Below are positions 34,098-45,964 of a stretch of DNA of 64,000 nucleotides, one piece after another. Location of the stretch: contig CM075346.1 in the NCBI GenBank assembly GCA_037693485.1, positions 12,739,501-12,803,500 of the forward strand, given 5' to 3'. The notes under the pieces are model-generated. The model did no database searches and was not told the DNA's origin. It worked only from the letters and a program-made list of their open reading frames with translations. Source of the stretch: Kitagawia praeruptora (Eukaryota > Streptophyta > Magnoliopsida > Apiales > Apiaceae). How positions within the stretch are numbered: position 1 is the stretch's first letter; each line of letters opens with the position of its first letter. A program made the translations under genes and the position numbers.

Positions 34098-35102
34098 ATG
34101 GAGGGAGAAGGCAACAACGGCAACAACAATGACAATCAGAATGGTAACAACAATGGTGATGGTGGGAATGTATTCGACCAGCTAGCTGAGACTCTGGCTA
34201 CACTCATGAATCAGCAACCCAGGCAACATAATATCGTCTCTCAGTTCAAGCGTTTGAACCCGCCAACTTTCGATGGGACGACTGATCCGGCCATAGTCGA
34301 GATGTGGATACAGGAGATGGAAAAAGCTTTCGGACTTCTCAGCAGCAACGAGGAGCAGAAGGTCACCTTAGCTGTGTATCAACTGCAAGGCAGTGCTTAT
34401 GACTGGTGGCTCATGGAGAAAAGGAAGAACGAGACCGCAACTGCTGAAGGGGAACCGGAACCATACACCTGGACAAAGTTCAAGAAGGCATTAGAAGATA
34501 AGTACTTTCCGAGAACAGTTCGTCTACAAAAGGAAAGGGACTTCATTCGGCTCGAGCAAGGTGGAAAGACTGTTACCGAATATGAGGCGGAATTTACAAA
34601 GCACTCGAAGTATGCGCCGACCTTAGTGGCAGATGAAAGCAGCCGGGCAAGAAGATTAGAAGAGGGACTTCGAACCGACATTAGGAATTCTGTGGCATCG
34701 TTTGAACTCCAGACGTACGAGGCTGTTCTTAACAAGGCATTAGTGATTGAGAGGGGCCTAGCTGAATCTGAAAAGGCGACAAGCAACTGGAACAGGAAGA
34801 GGTTCGCTCCAACTGGTGGATTTTCGAATCAAAGGGGACCCTTCAAGAAGCTACACGAGTACGATAATATTGGAGGACAGGGTGATCGAGAGAAGTGTTC
34901 GAGGTGCGGTAAGAATCATCCGGATAGGGACTGCAGATGGAATAGGGGTGCCTGTTTTCACTGCGGGGAAGTAGGACACAAGATTTCGGAGTGCCCGCAC
35001 AACCCACCACCAAGGAATGAAGCTGCACCAAGGAAGGAAGCTGATAAGAAGGTTGGCATTGGACGTGTGTTTCAGCTTAGTGGAAGTCGCACTAACAATT
35101 AA
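34098..35102 (+). CDS. Array gag protein, unit 2
   Basis: 334 residues, intact, same domain plan as unit 1. Differences from unit 1: G8, M37, T61, T167 and G320. T61 is found only in this copy. Start chosen at the same MEGEG codon. Confidence 0.93.
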   Translation: MEGEGNNGNNNDNQNGNNNGDGGNVFDQLAETLATLMNQQPRQHNIVSQFKRLNPPTFDGTTDPAIVEMWIQEMEKAFGLLSSNEEQKVTLAVYQLQGSAYDWWLMEKRKNETATAEGEPEPYTWTKFKKALEDKYFPRTVRLQKERDFIRLEQGGKTVTEYEAEFTKHSKYAPTLVADESSRARRLEEGLRTDIRNSVASFELQTYEAVLNKALVIERGLAESEKATSNWNRKRFAPTGGFSNQRGPFKKLHEYDNIGGQGDREKCSRCGKNHPDRDCRWNRGACFHCGEVGHKISECPHNPPPRNEAAPRKEADKKVGIGRVFQLSGSRTNN

Positions 35103-35182
35103 GGTATGATTTATTTTCTTCGTGATTTATTTTATTTTATTATTGTGAATTTGGGGACCAAATTCTTTTAAGGAGGGAAGAA

Positions 35183-37407
35183 TGTAAAACCCCGTTAATT
35201 TATATTTTAATTTATTATAAGATATTAGATTTTTAAGTCATTTTTATTTATTTAGATAATTATGTTAATTAGTAATTTTTAGAATTCTTTTTTGCAAGAT
35301 ATTTTGAGTAAGGATGATATTTTTATTAGAGGAAAGAAGTGTGAAAAGATTTTAGAAAATCGAGATCTTTTAATTTCGAATATTGTGTGAATCAGAATAT
35401 TTTAATTTTAGACATTACGGAGGAATTTTAATATTATTAGGAGCAAGTTTTAAAATTACCTTAATAATTTAGGGTTTTAGGAGCCTATATAAGAAACCCC
35501 TAGAATACATTAATACTCGTACAGAACTCGCATTACAGCAGTCAGCAGGTATGTTTTCTTACTTCTATGATTAAATACGTGCTCCCATGTTCGTGTATAT
35601 GCGTGTATGCTTTCTTTGACAATAATTGTGTTGCCAAGTACGTGATATCTCTTATATTCATTCATACATATATAATATTATATTCAATGCTAGCCTCTCG
35701 TTTATTTAACTGCAGTACTTGTTTCTTGATTTTTCGACCATCACTAAAGTATTCAGATGTTCATATTTTATACTTTTATTTATTGCTTCTATGTCTAAGT
35801 GAATAAAGGTAGTAGAGTTCGTTAATCAATTTTAGTTTAATAAAATGAATTGTCATGTTAAAGTTGAAGGAGTTGGTACATTTATTGATTTGATTAATAG
35901 ATTAATTACAGTAGTTGTTAATACATGTACATGTATAAGGTGTAGTAATGACTGTGGACTAAAATGTTATGTTAAAAAGAGAATGATGACCTTGTTGCAG
36001 TTTTACATATTAAACTTGTCAAGTCCGTTTGCCTTGTTGGGCCATGTATAGAGCCCATTTGTTTTCTTTTATTTGTTTTGCTAGGTTACTGTCTTCGGCC
36101 TGGTTCCTTTTATGCATAAAAGTAAGCATGAATTTATTTGATATTGTTTTACAGGGATACATGCATGCGTAGTGTATTCAACGTGTACATATCAAATTTT
36201 GTGTTAAGAATAAGAAAGTAGTGTCCATTTTGCCAATTTACATGTCAACTGGATAATGTCCATGTGTTGGGTGTTGGGCCTTAAGCCCTTTTGTGCCATT
36301 TATATTATTTGCAAGGATTAAACTGGTAAGTTAGTAATAAATGTTTAAATTATAATTTCCTGTGCAAATTTCTTTAGTGTACGGTCTTTGTCTGGTTTTC
36401 GTATAATTTGAAATAAGTGTCTGCTATGAGTCTTAATATTTATTAATTATCTCTTGTTTATTAAATTAATTATAGGATCAGTTCGAGCAATTATTTTCGG
36501 TATTTAGTGTCGACTTCGAGGTAAGTACTTTTTGACTTACTTTTATTTTCGGAAAAGATATTGATATTCTGTTTTCGATTTTCGTATAAGATATAAGATA
36601 TTGTTTTGACTTGTATAAGATATAAGAATTCTGTTTTGAACTTTATAAGATATAAGTATTTGATTTTAGAATCCTCAGTCTCTACGTTTCGAACCCGTTC
36701 GTAATTTACGCTATAGTTCCGGAACTAGCCTTAGATACCCTTAGTAGGCGCACAAGTGTGCAACTTTAGATACCTATTAAGGGCGCGTAATTATTGAACT
36801 TTAGATGCCGGTCACTGGCAAAGTGTGGCGAAAGAATAAGAATAAGAATAAGATGCCGGTCACTGGCAAAGTGTGGCCGTAGAGCAAGACTGTGGTATTT
36901 TGATTTTCGTTTCGTATTGTTTCTGTTTCTACTTCTGCTTCTGTTTTAAATTCTGTGTTTTGAAAATATAAAACTTTGGGTTGGAATTATTTTCGCAAAG
37001 GTTTTGCAAACTTTTATTGATTTTGAAAATTATTTTATTAAAACGCCCATTGATTTTGGAAAGTATTTGTTAGTCAATTTGTACTTGCTGAGCTGTGTAG
37101 CTCATTCGTTTCTAATATTTCAGGTTTCAATCTTGGAAGCTTAATAAGAATAAGGATGTGAATTTTGTGGACTTTTGTGCTAGCTGCTAGAAGCCTTTAT
37201 TGGATTAGACACTTTGCATTATTATTAGAATAAATATTGTTATTGAATATTGGATTTATGGAGCTGCGTCTCCGATTTAGTAATTTGAATTATCGTATTT
37301 GACCGCTGCTTTGACTATTGTTAATTTTGAATTATTTGAATAAAGAATACATTTTTTTTTTAAGTTTCGTAATTAGATTTAATGTCTCGAAAATTCGGGA
37401 TGTTACA
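35183..37407 (+). repeat. Array LTR 3
   Basis: 2225 bp with the GAACTCGC variant; otherwise nearly identical to LTRs 2, 4 and 5. Confidence 0.95.
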
Positions 37408-37614
37408 GTTGGTATCCGAGCCTAGGTTTTCCTTCGGAGTGTATTAGGTATGGGACTAGTACATTCCCTAGGATGCGATCCGTATAGGTTTTGACCTTTA
37501 AGTTAGTAAATTATTTTGAATTTAGGGCATTGTTTGTGTTATTATCTGATATTATGACTTTTGTGCTTTTTGATCATTGATCATAAGTTTGGAAGTTTGT
37601 TGTTTTTAGAAAAG

Positions 37615-38619
37615 ATGGAGGGAGAAGGCAACAACGGCAACAACAATGACAATCAGAATGGTAACAACAATGGTGATGGTGGGAATGTATTCGACCAGCT
37701 AGCTGAGACTCTGGCTACACTCATGAATCAGCAACCCAGGCAACATAATATCGTCTCTCAGTTCAAGCGTTTGAACCCGCCAACTTTCGATGGGGCGACT
37801 GATCCGGCCATAGTCGAGATGTGGATACAGGAGATGGAAAAAGCTTTCGGACTTCTCAGCAGCAACGAGGAGCAGAAGGTCACCTTAGCTGTGTATCAAC
37901 TGCAAGGCAGTGCTTATGACTGGTGGCTCATGGAGAAAAGGAAGAACGAGACCGCAACTGCTGAAGGGGAACCGGAACCATACACCTGGACAAAGTTCAA
38001 GAAGGCATTAGAAGATAAGTACTTTCCGAGAACAGTTCGTCTACAAAAGGAAAGGGACTTCATTCGGCTCGAGCAAGGTGGAAAGACTGTTACCGAATAT
38101 GAGGCGGAATTTACAAAGCACTCGAAGTATGCGCCGACCTTAGTGGCAGATGAAAGCAGCCGGGCAAGAAGATTAGAAGAGGGACTTCGAACCGACATTA
38201 GGAATTCTGTGGCATCGTTTGAACTCCAGACGTACGAGGCTGTTCTTAACAAGGCATTAGTGATTGAGAGGGGCCTAGCTGAATCTGAAAAGGCGACAAG
38301 CAACTGGAACAGGAAGAGGTTCGCTCCAACTGGTGGATTTTCGAATCAAAGGGGACCCTTCAAGAAGCTACACGAGTACGATAATATTGGAGGACAGGGT
38401 GATCGAGAGAAGTGTTCGAGGTGCGGTAAGAATCATCCGGATAGGGACTGCAGATGGAATAGGGGTGCCTGTTTTCACTGCGGGGAAGTAGGACACAAGA
38501 TTTCGGAGTGCCCGCACAACCCACCACCAAGGAATGAAGCTGCACCAAGGAAGGAAGCTGATAAGAAGGTTGGCATTGGACGTGTGTTTCAGCTTAGTGG
38601 AAGTCGCACTAACAATTAA
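37615..38619 (+). CDS. Array gag protein, unit 3
   Basis: 334 residues, intact. Residues G8, M37, A61, T167, P311 and G320 make it the apparent consensus of units 2-4. Both cysteine motifs are present. Confidence 0.93.
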   Translation: MEGEGNNGNNNDNQNGNNNGDGGNVFDQLAETLATLMNQQPRQHNIVSQFKRLNPPTFDGATDPAIVEMWIQEMEKAFGLLSSNEEQKVTLAVYQLQGSAYDWWLMEKRKNETATAEGEPEPYTWTKFKKALEDKYFPRTVRLQKERDFIRLEQGGKTVTEYEAEFTKHSKYAPTLVADESSRARRLEEGLRTDIRNSVASFELQTYEAVLNKALVIERGLAESEKATSNWNRKRFAPTGGFSNQRGPFKKLHEYDNIGGQGDREKCSRCGKNHPDRDCRWNRGACFHCGEVGHKISECPHNPPPRNEAAPRKEADKKVGIGRVFQLSGSRTNN

Positions 38620-38699
38620 GGTATGATTTATTTTCTTCGTGATTTATTTTATTTTATTATTGTGAATTTGGGGACCAAATTCTTTTAAGGAGGGAAGAA

Positions 38700-40923
38700 T
38701 GTAAAACCCCGTTAATTTATATTTTAATTTATTATAAGATATTAGATTTTTAAGTCATTTTTATTTATTTAGATAATTATGTTAATTAGTAATTTTTAGA
38801 ATTCTTTTTTGCAAGATATTTTGAGTAAGGATGATATTTTTATTAGAGGAAAGAAGTGTGAAAAGATTTTAGAAAATCGAGATCTTTTAATTTCGAATAT
38901 TGTGTGAATCAGAATATTTTAATTTTAGACATTACGGAGGAATTTTAATATTATTAGGAGCAAGTTTTAAAATTACCTTAATAATTTAGGGTTTTAGGAG
39001 CCTATATAAGAAACCCCTAGAATACATTAATACTCGTACAGAACTCGCATTACAGCAGTCAGCAGGTATGTTTTCTTACTTCTATGATTAAATACGTGCT
39101 CCCATGTTCGTGTATATGCGTGTATGCTTTCTTTGACAATAATTGTGTTGCCAAGTACGTGATATCTCTTATATTCATTCATACATATATAATATTATAT
39201 TCAATGCTAGCCTCTCGTTTATTTAACTGCAGTACTTGTTTCTTGATTTTTCGACCATCACTAAAGTATTCAGATGTTCATATTTTATACTTTTATTTAT
39301 TGCTTCTATGTCTAAGTGAATAAAGGTAGTAGAGTTCGTTAATCAATTTTAGTTTAATAAAATGAATTGTCATGTTAAAGTTGAAGGAGTTGGTACATTT
39401 ATTGATTTGATTAATAGATTAATTACAGTAGTTGTTAATACATGTACATGTATAAGGTGTAGTAATGACTGTGGACTAAAATGTTATGTTAAAAAGAGAA
39501 TGATGACCTTGTTGCAGTTTTACATATTAAACTTGTCAAGTCCGTTTGCCTTGTTGGGCCATGTATAGAGCCCATTTGTTTTCTTTTATTTGTTTTGCTA
39601 GGTTACTGTCTTCGGCCTGGTTCCTTTTATGCATAAAAGTAAGCATGAATTTATTTGATATTGTTTTACAGGGATACATGCATGCGTAGTGTATTCAACG
39701 TGTACATATCAAATTTTGTGTTAAGAATAAGAAAGTAGTGTCCATTTTGCCAATTTACATGTCAACTGGATAATGTCCATGTGTTGGGTGTTGGGCCTTA
39801 AGCCCTTTTGTGCCATTTATATTATTTGCAAGGATTAAACTGGTAAGTTAGTAATAAATGTTTAAATTATAATTTCCTGTGCAAATTTCTTTAGTGTACG
39901 GTCTTTGTCTGGTTTTCGTATAATTTGAAATAAGTGTCTGCTATGAGTCTTAATATTTATTAATTATCTCTTGTTTATTAAATTAATTATAGGATCAGTT
40001 CGAGCAATTATTTTCGGTATTTAGTGTCGACTTCGAGGTAAGTACTTTTTGACTTACTTTTATTTTCGGAAAAGATATTGATATTCTGTTTTCGATTTTC
40101 GTATAAGATATAAGATATTGTTTTGACTTGTATAAGATATAAGAATTCTGTTTTGAACTTTATAAGATATAAGTATTTGATTTTAGAATCCTCAGTCTCT
40201 ACGTTTCGAACCCGTTCGTAATTTACGCTATAGTTCCGGAACTAGCCTTAGATACCCTTAGTAGGCGCACAAGTGTGCAACTTTAGATACCTATTAAGGG
40301 CGCGTAATTATTGAACTTTAGATGCCGGTCACTGGCAAAGTGTGGCGAAAGAATAAGAATAAGAATAAGATGCCGGTCACTGGCAAAGTGTGGCCGTAGA
40401 GCAAGACTGTGGTATTTTGATTTTCGTTTCGTATTGTTTCTGTTTCTACTTCTGCTTCTGTTTTAAATTCTGTGTTTTGAAAATATAAAACTTTGGGTTG
40501 GAATTATTTTCGCAAAGGTTTTGCAAACTTTTATTGATTTTGAAAATTATTTTATTAAAACGCCCATTGATTTTGGAAAGTATTTGTTAGTCAATTTGTA
40601 CTTGCTGAGCTGTGTAGCTCATTCGTTTCTAATATTTCAGGTTTCAATCTTGGAAGCTTAATAAGAATAAGGATGTGAATTTTGTGGACTTTTGTGCTAG
40701 CTGCTAGAAGCCTTTATTGGATTAGACACTTTGCATTATTATTAGAATAAATATTGTTATTGAATATTGGATTTATGGAGCTGCGTCTCCGATTTAGTAA
40801 TTTGAATTATCGTATTTGACCGCTGCTTTGACTATTGTTAATTTTGAATTATTTGAATAAAGAATACATTTTTTTTTAAGTTTCGTAATTAGATTTAATG
40901 TCTCGAAAATTCGGGATGTTACA
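38700..40923 (+). repeat. Array LTR 4
   Basis: 2224 bp, one T shorter than LTRs 1-3 in the T run near 40870, a deletion shared with LTR 5. Confidence 0.95.
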
Positions 40924-41130
40924 GTTGGTATCCGAGCCTAGGTTTTCCTTCGGAGTGTATTAGGTATGGGACTAGTACATTCCCTAGGATGCGATCCGTA
41001 TAGGTTTTGACCTTTAAGTTAGTAAATTATTTTGAATTTAGGGCATTGTTTGTGTTATTATCTGATATTATGACTTTTGTGCTTTTTGATCATTGATTAT
41101 AAGTTTGGAAGTTTGTTGTTTTTAGAAAAG

Positions 41131-42135
41131 ATGGAGGGAGAAGGCAACAACGGCAACAACAATGACAATCAGAATGGTAACAACAATGGTGATGGTGGGA
41201 ATGTATTCGACCAGCTAGCTGAGACTCTGGCTACACTCATGAATCAGCAACCCAGGCAACATAATATCGTCTCTCAGTTCAAGCGTTTGAACCCGCCAAC
41301 TTTCGATGGGGCGACTGATCCGGCCATAGTCGAGATGTGGATACAGGAGATGGAAAAAGCTTTCGGACTTCTCAGCAGCAACGAGGAGCAGAAGGTCACC
41401 TTAGCTGTGTATCAACTGCAAGGCAGTGCTTATGACTGGTGGCTCATGGAGAAAAGGAAGAACGAGACCGCAACTGCTGAAGGGGAACCGGAACCATACA
41501 CCTGGACAAAGTTCAAGAAGGCATTAGAAGATAAGTACTTTCCGAGAACAGTTCGTCTACAAAAGGAAAGGGACTTCATTCGGCTCGAGCAAGGTGGAAA
41601 GACTGTTACCGAATATGAGGCGGAATTTACAAAGCACTCGAAGTATGCGCCGACCTTAGTGGCAGATGAAAGCAGCCGGGCAAGAAGATTAGAAGAGGGA
41701 CTTCGAACCGACATTAGGAATTCTGTGGCATCGTTTGAACTCCAGACGTACGAGGCTGTTCTTAACAAGGCATTAGTGATTGAGAGGGGCCTAGCTGAAT
41801 CTGAAAAGGCGACAAGCAACTGGAACAGGAAGAGGTTCGCTCCAACTGGTGGATTTTCGAATCAAAGGGGACCCTTCAAGAAGCTACACGAGTACGATAA
41901 TATTGGAGGACAGGGTGATCGAGAGAAGTGTTCGAGGTGCGGTAAGAATCATCCGGATAGGGACTGCAGATGGAATAGGGGTGCCTGTTTTCACTGCGGG
42001 GAAGTAGGACACAAGATTTCGGAGTGCCCGCACAACCCACCACCAAGGAATGAAGCTGCACGAAGGAAGGAAGCTGATAAGAAGGTTGGCATTGGACGTG
42101 TGTTTCAGCTTAGTGGAAGTCGCACTAACAATTAA
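41131..42135 (+). CDS. Array gag protein, unit 4
   Basis: 334 residues, intact. Private change P311R. The upstream leader also has a private change near 41097 (GATTAT for GATCAT). Otherwise as unit 3. Confidence 0.93.
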   Translation: MEGEGNNGNNNDNQNGNNNGDGGNVFDQLAETLATLMNQQPRQHNIVSQFKRLNPPTFDGATDPAIVEMWIQEMEKAFGLLSSNEEQKVTLAVYQLQGSAYDWWLMEKRKNETATAEGEPEPYTWTKFKKALEDKYFPRTVRLQKERDFIRLEQGGKTVTEYEAEFTKHSKYAPTLVADESSRARRLEEGLRTDIRNSVASFELQTYEAVLNKALVIERGLAESEKATSNWNRKRFAPTGGFSNQRGPFKKLHEYDNIGGQGDREKCSRCGKNHPDRDCRWNRGACFHCGEVGHKISECPHNPPPRNEAARRKEADKKVGIGRVFQLSGSRTNN

Positions 42136-42215
42136 GGTATGATTTATTTTCTTCGTGATTTATTTTATTTTATTATTGTGAATTTGGGGACCAAATTCTT
42201 TTAAGGAGGGAAGAA

Positions 42216-44439
42216 TGTAAAACCCCGTTAATTTATATTTTAATTTATTATAAGATATTAGATTTTTAAGTCATTTTTATTTATTTAGATAATTATGTTA
42301 ATTAGTAATTTTTAGAATTCTTTTTTGCAAGATATTTTGAGTAAGGATGATATTTTTATTAGAGGAAAGAAGTGTGAAAAGATTTTAGAAAATCGAGATC
42401 TTTTAATTTCGAATATTGTGTGAATCAGAATATTTTAATTTTAGACATTACGGAGGAATTTTAATATTATTAGGAGCAAGTTTTAAAATTACCTTAATAA
42501 TTTAGGGTTTTAGGAGCCTATATAAGAAACCCCTAGAATACATTAATACTCGTACAGATCTCGCATTACAGCAGTCAGCAGGTATGTTTTCTTACTTCTA
42601 TGATTAAATACGTGCTCCCATGTTCGTGTATATGCGTGTATGCTTTCTTTGACAATAATTGTGTTGCCAAGTACGTGATATCTCTTATATTCATTCATAC
42701 ATATATAATATTATATTCAATGCTAGCCTCTCGTTTATTTAACTGCAGTACTTGTTTCTTGATTTTTCGACCATCACTAAAGTATTCAGATGTTCATATT
42801 TTATACTTTTATTTATTGCTTCTATGTCTAAGTGAATAAAGGTAGTAGAGTTCGTTAATCAATTTTAGTTTAATAAAATGAATTGTCATGTTAAAGTTGA
42901 AGGAGTTGGTACATTTATTGATTTGATTAATAGATTAATTACAGTAGTTGTTAATACATGTACATGTATAAGGTGTAGTAATGACTGTGGACTAAAATGT
43001 TATGTTAAAAAGAGAATGATGACCTTGTTGCAGTTTTACATATTAAACTTGTCAAGTCCGTTTGCCTTGTTGGGCCATGTATAGAGCCCATTTGTTTTCT
43101 TTTATTTGTTTTGCTAGGTTACTGTCTTCGGCCTGGTTCCTTTTATGCATAAAAGTAAGCATGAATTTATTTGATATTGTTTTACAGGGATACATGCATG
43201 CGTAGTGTATTCAACGTGTACATATCAAATTTTGTGTTAAGAATAAGAAAGTAGTGTCCATTTTGCCAATTTACATGTCAACTGGATAATGTCCATGTGT
43301 TGGGTGTTGGGCCTTAAGCCCTTTTGTGCCATTTATATTATTTGCAAGGATTAAACTGGTAAGTTAGTAATAAATGTTTAAATTATAATTTCCTGTGCAA
43401 ATTTCTTTAGTGTACGGTCTTTGTCTGGTTTTCGTATAATTTGAAATAAGTGTCTGCTATGAGTCTTAATATTTATTAATTATCTCTTGTTTATTAAATT
43501 AATTATAGGATCAGTTCGAGCAATTATTTTCGGTATTTAGTGTCGACTTCGAGGTAAGTACTTTTTGACTTACTTTTATTTTCGGAAAAGATATTGATAT
43601 TCTGTTTTCGATTTTCGTATAAGATATAAGATATTGTTTTGACTTGTATAAGATATAAGAATTCTGTTTTGAACTTTATAAGATATAAGTATTTGATTTT
43701 AGAATCCTCAGTCTCTACGTTTCGAACCCGTTCGTAATTTACGCTATAGTTCCGGAACTAGCCTTAGATACCCTTAGTAGGCGCACAAGTGTGCAACTTT
43801 AGATACCTATTAAGGGCGCGTAATTATTGAACTTTAGATGCCGGTCACTGGCAAAGTGTGGCGAAAGAATAAGAATAAGAATAAGATGCCGGTCACTGGC
43901 AAAGTGTGGCCGTAGAGCAAGACTGTGGTATTTTGATTTTCGTTTCGTATTGTTTCTGTTTCTACTTCTGCTTCTGTTTTAAATTCTGTGTTTTGAAAAT
44001 ATAAAACTTTGGGTTGGAATTATTTTCGCAAAGGTTTTGCAAACTTTTATTGATTTTGAAAATTATTTTATTAAAACGCCCATTGATTTTGGAAAGTATT
44101 TGTTAGTCAATTTGTACTTGCTGAGCTGTGTAGCTCATTCGTTTCTAATATTTCAGGTTTCAATCTTGGAAGCTTAATAAGAATAAGGATGTGAATTTTG
44201 TGGACTTTTGTGCTAGCTGCTAGAAGCCTTTATTGGATTAGACACTTTGCATTATTATTAGAATAAATATTGTTATTGAATATTGGATTTATGGAGCTGC
44301 GTCTCCGATTTAGTAATTTGAATTATCGTATTTGACCGCTGCTTTGACTATTGTTAATTTTGAATTATTTGAATAAAGAATACATTTTTTTTTAAGTTTC
44401 GTAATTAGATTTAATGTCTCGAAAATTCGGGATGTTACA
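42216..44439 (+). repeat. Array LTR 5 (terminal)
   Basis: 2224 bp, ends TTACA immediately before the agaag duplication and copia-2 coding sequence. Shares the short T run with LTR 4 and GATCTCGC with LTR 2. Confidence 0.95.
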
Positions 44440-45595
44440 AGAAGGCTTACCAAATCCTTTCTCTAAGGTTTGCAAACTTGTCAAATCCATTTATGGTTTG
44501 AAACAAGCTTCTAGGCAATGGTTTGCCAAGTTAGTGGGGGAATTGCAGCATAAGGGTTATCATCAGTCTAAAAATGATTACTCTTTATTCTTAAAGAACA
44601 ATGGAGATCTTATCACAGTTATAGCTGTTTATGTAGATGATATCATTTTAACTAGTGATGATATTTGTGGCATAAATGATATCAAGCAGCATCTTGATCA
44701 TGTGTTCAGTATTAAGGACCTTGGAAGGCTCAGTTATTTCCTTGGTATTGAAGTGGGATACTTGAATCCTGGAATTACTTTGACACAGAAAAAGTTCACC
44801 AAAGAATTGTTAGTTGAAGCTGGTTTACCTGATGATTTTCGATCTGTAGTTACACCACTTCCAATAAATCTGAAACTACAAGCTAATGAAGGAGAACCAT
44901 TTGATGATCCAAGTTTGTATAGATGTCTGGTGGGAAAGCTTAATTTTCTTACCCACACAAGACCTGATTTGGCTTACACAGTTCAACATTTGAGTCAATT
45001 TTTGCAACAGCCTATGATATCACACTTCAAGGCCTTGATACATGTTATGAAATATGTAGCTTCTACAGCTGGGCAAGGCATTTTACTGGAAGGTAAAGCA
45101 TACTCAGATTCAGATTGGGGTGCATGCTTGGATACAAGGAGATCAATTTCTTGATATATACTAATGTTAGGAAAGTCACCAATAAGTTGGAAATCCAAGA
45201 AGCAGAGTGTAGTATCAAAAAGTTCATCTGAAGCAGAATATAGAGCAATGTCTGCAGCTGTAGCAGAAGTAACCTGGATGGTTAGGCTATTGGAAGAACT
45301 AGGAGTAAAAAGATTGAAGCCAGTTGTTCTTCATTGTGATAATCAGAGTGCAATACATATAGCTAAAAACCCTGTGCATCATGAGAGGACTAAGCATATT
45401 GAGATAGATGTGCATTTCACAAGGGACAAGGTAATGGAAGGACTGTTGCAGATTTCTTATTTATCTACTCAGTCACAAATTGCAGATGTCTTCACTAAAG
45501 TCTTACCATCTGAGCATTTTAATGAGTTACTTTCCAAACTTGGCATGATCAAAGGAATGCCTAGTTTGAAGGGGGGGGGGGTGCTGAGAATATAA
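44440..45595 (+). pseudogene. copia-2 pol, right part (RT C-terminus and RNase H)
   Basis: This continues the RT domain interrupted at 28147: VCKLVKSIYGLKQAS, the catalytic YVDD (near 44630-44641), and RNase H through DVFTKVL. An in-frame TGA at 45152-45154 breaks the frame after RRSIS, where related elements usually have a glycine or similar residue. The following 45164-45595 part is open. A G-rich polypurine tract lies at 45568-45581. Confidence 0.92.
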
Positions 45596-45933
45596 GTGAT
45601 GTTGAAGAAGAGAAAGATAATAGAGCAATGTGCCAGCTAGACATGACACATCAGCAGAAGAAAGAATGACAGTTGTGGAGAATGACAGCTGTGAAGTTAG
45701 TTAGTTTCTTGTTATTTCCTGTAAATATAAAACAGACGATTTTACCTCTCTCCATTCAGTTAGTTACATTCATCTCTTTCACAATATGTAAAACACATTC
45801 TCTCTATCTGTCTTCTCTGTAACATAGTGATGAAGCTTTGGTTGTGTATCAATGGAGTCTTATAAATACACGTTAATTCTGTTGTTTCAATCTCAGTAAG
45901 CTTTATATCTTGTTCATTTCGTGTATTATATCA
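45582..45933 (+). repeat. copia-2 3' LTR
   Basis: 352 bp, starts TGCTGAGAATAT and ends TATTATATCA, followed by target duplication atttt. Confidence 0.93.
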
Positions 45934-45964
45934 ATTTTCAAAATTTGGGAATTTTGTAATTTCT

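Larger units (their letters stand above)
28149..44439 (+). mobile_element. Tandem gag-only LTR retrotransposon array: 5 LTRs, 4 gag units
   Basis: A single 5-bp duplication agaag (28144-28148, 44440-44444) flanks the whole 16.3-kb block, and copia-2 RT coding resumes exactly after it. Inside are five LTRs of 2224-2225 bp alternating with four 1292-bp internal regions. Each internal region holds a primer site, one intact gag gene and a polypurine tract, with no protease, integrase or RT. The gag is of Ty3/gypsy type. The layout matches plant 'terminal-repeat with gag' (TR-GAG) non-autonomous elements, here in tandem. LTRs and units differ at only a few positions, so the insertion and amplification are recent. 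Mobility would need enzymes supplied in trans. Confidence 0.95.
24039..45933 (+). mobile_element. Ty1/copia retrotransposon copia-2, decayed and split by a nested array
   Basis: Two 352-bp LTRs (24039-24390, 45582-45933) flank a gag-pol region. The 5-bp duplication atttt lies at 24034-24038 and 45934-45938. The initiator-Met primer site follows the left LTR and a G-rich polypurine tract precedes the right LTR. About eight differences between LTRs by eye suggest an older insertion than the nested array. The left LTR's TG has changed to TA. Confidence 0.95.

Noticed and set aside
28149..44439. CRISPR-like or satellite interpretation of the 3.5-kb periodic array
   Set aside because: Each period contains LTR, primer site, gag and polypurine tract, and a retrotransposon TSD flanks the block; this is a plant nuclear LTR array.
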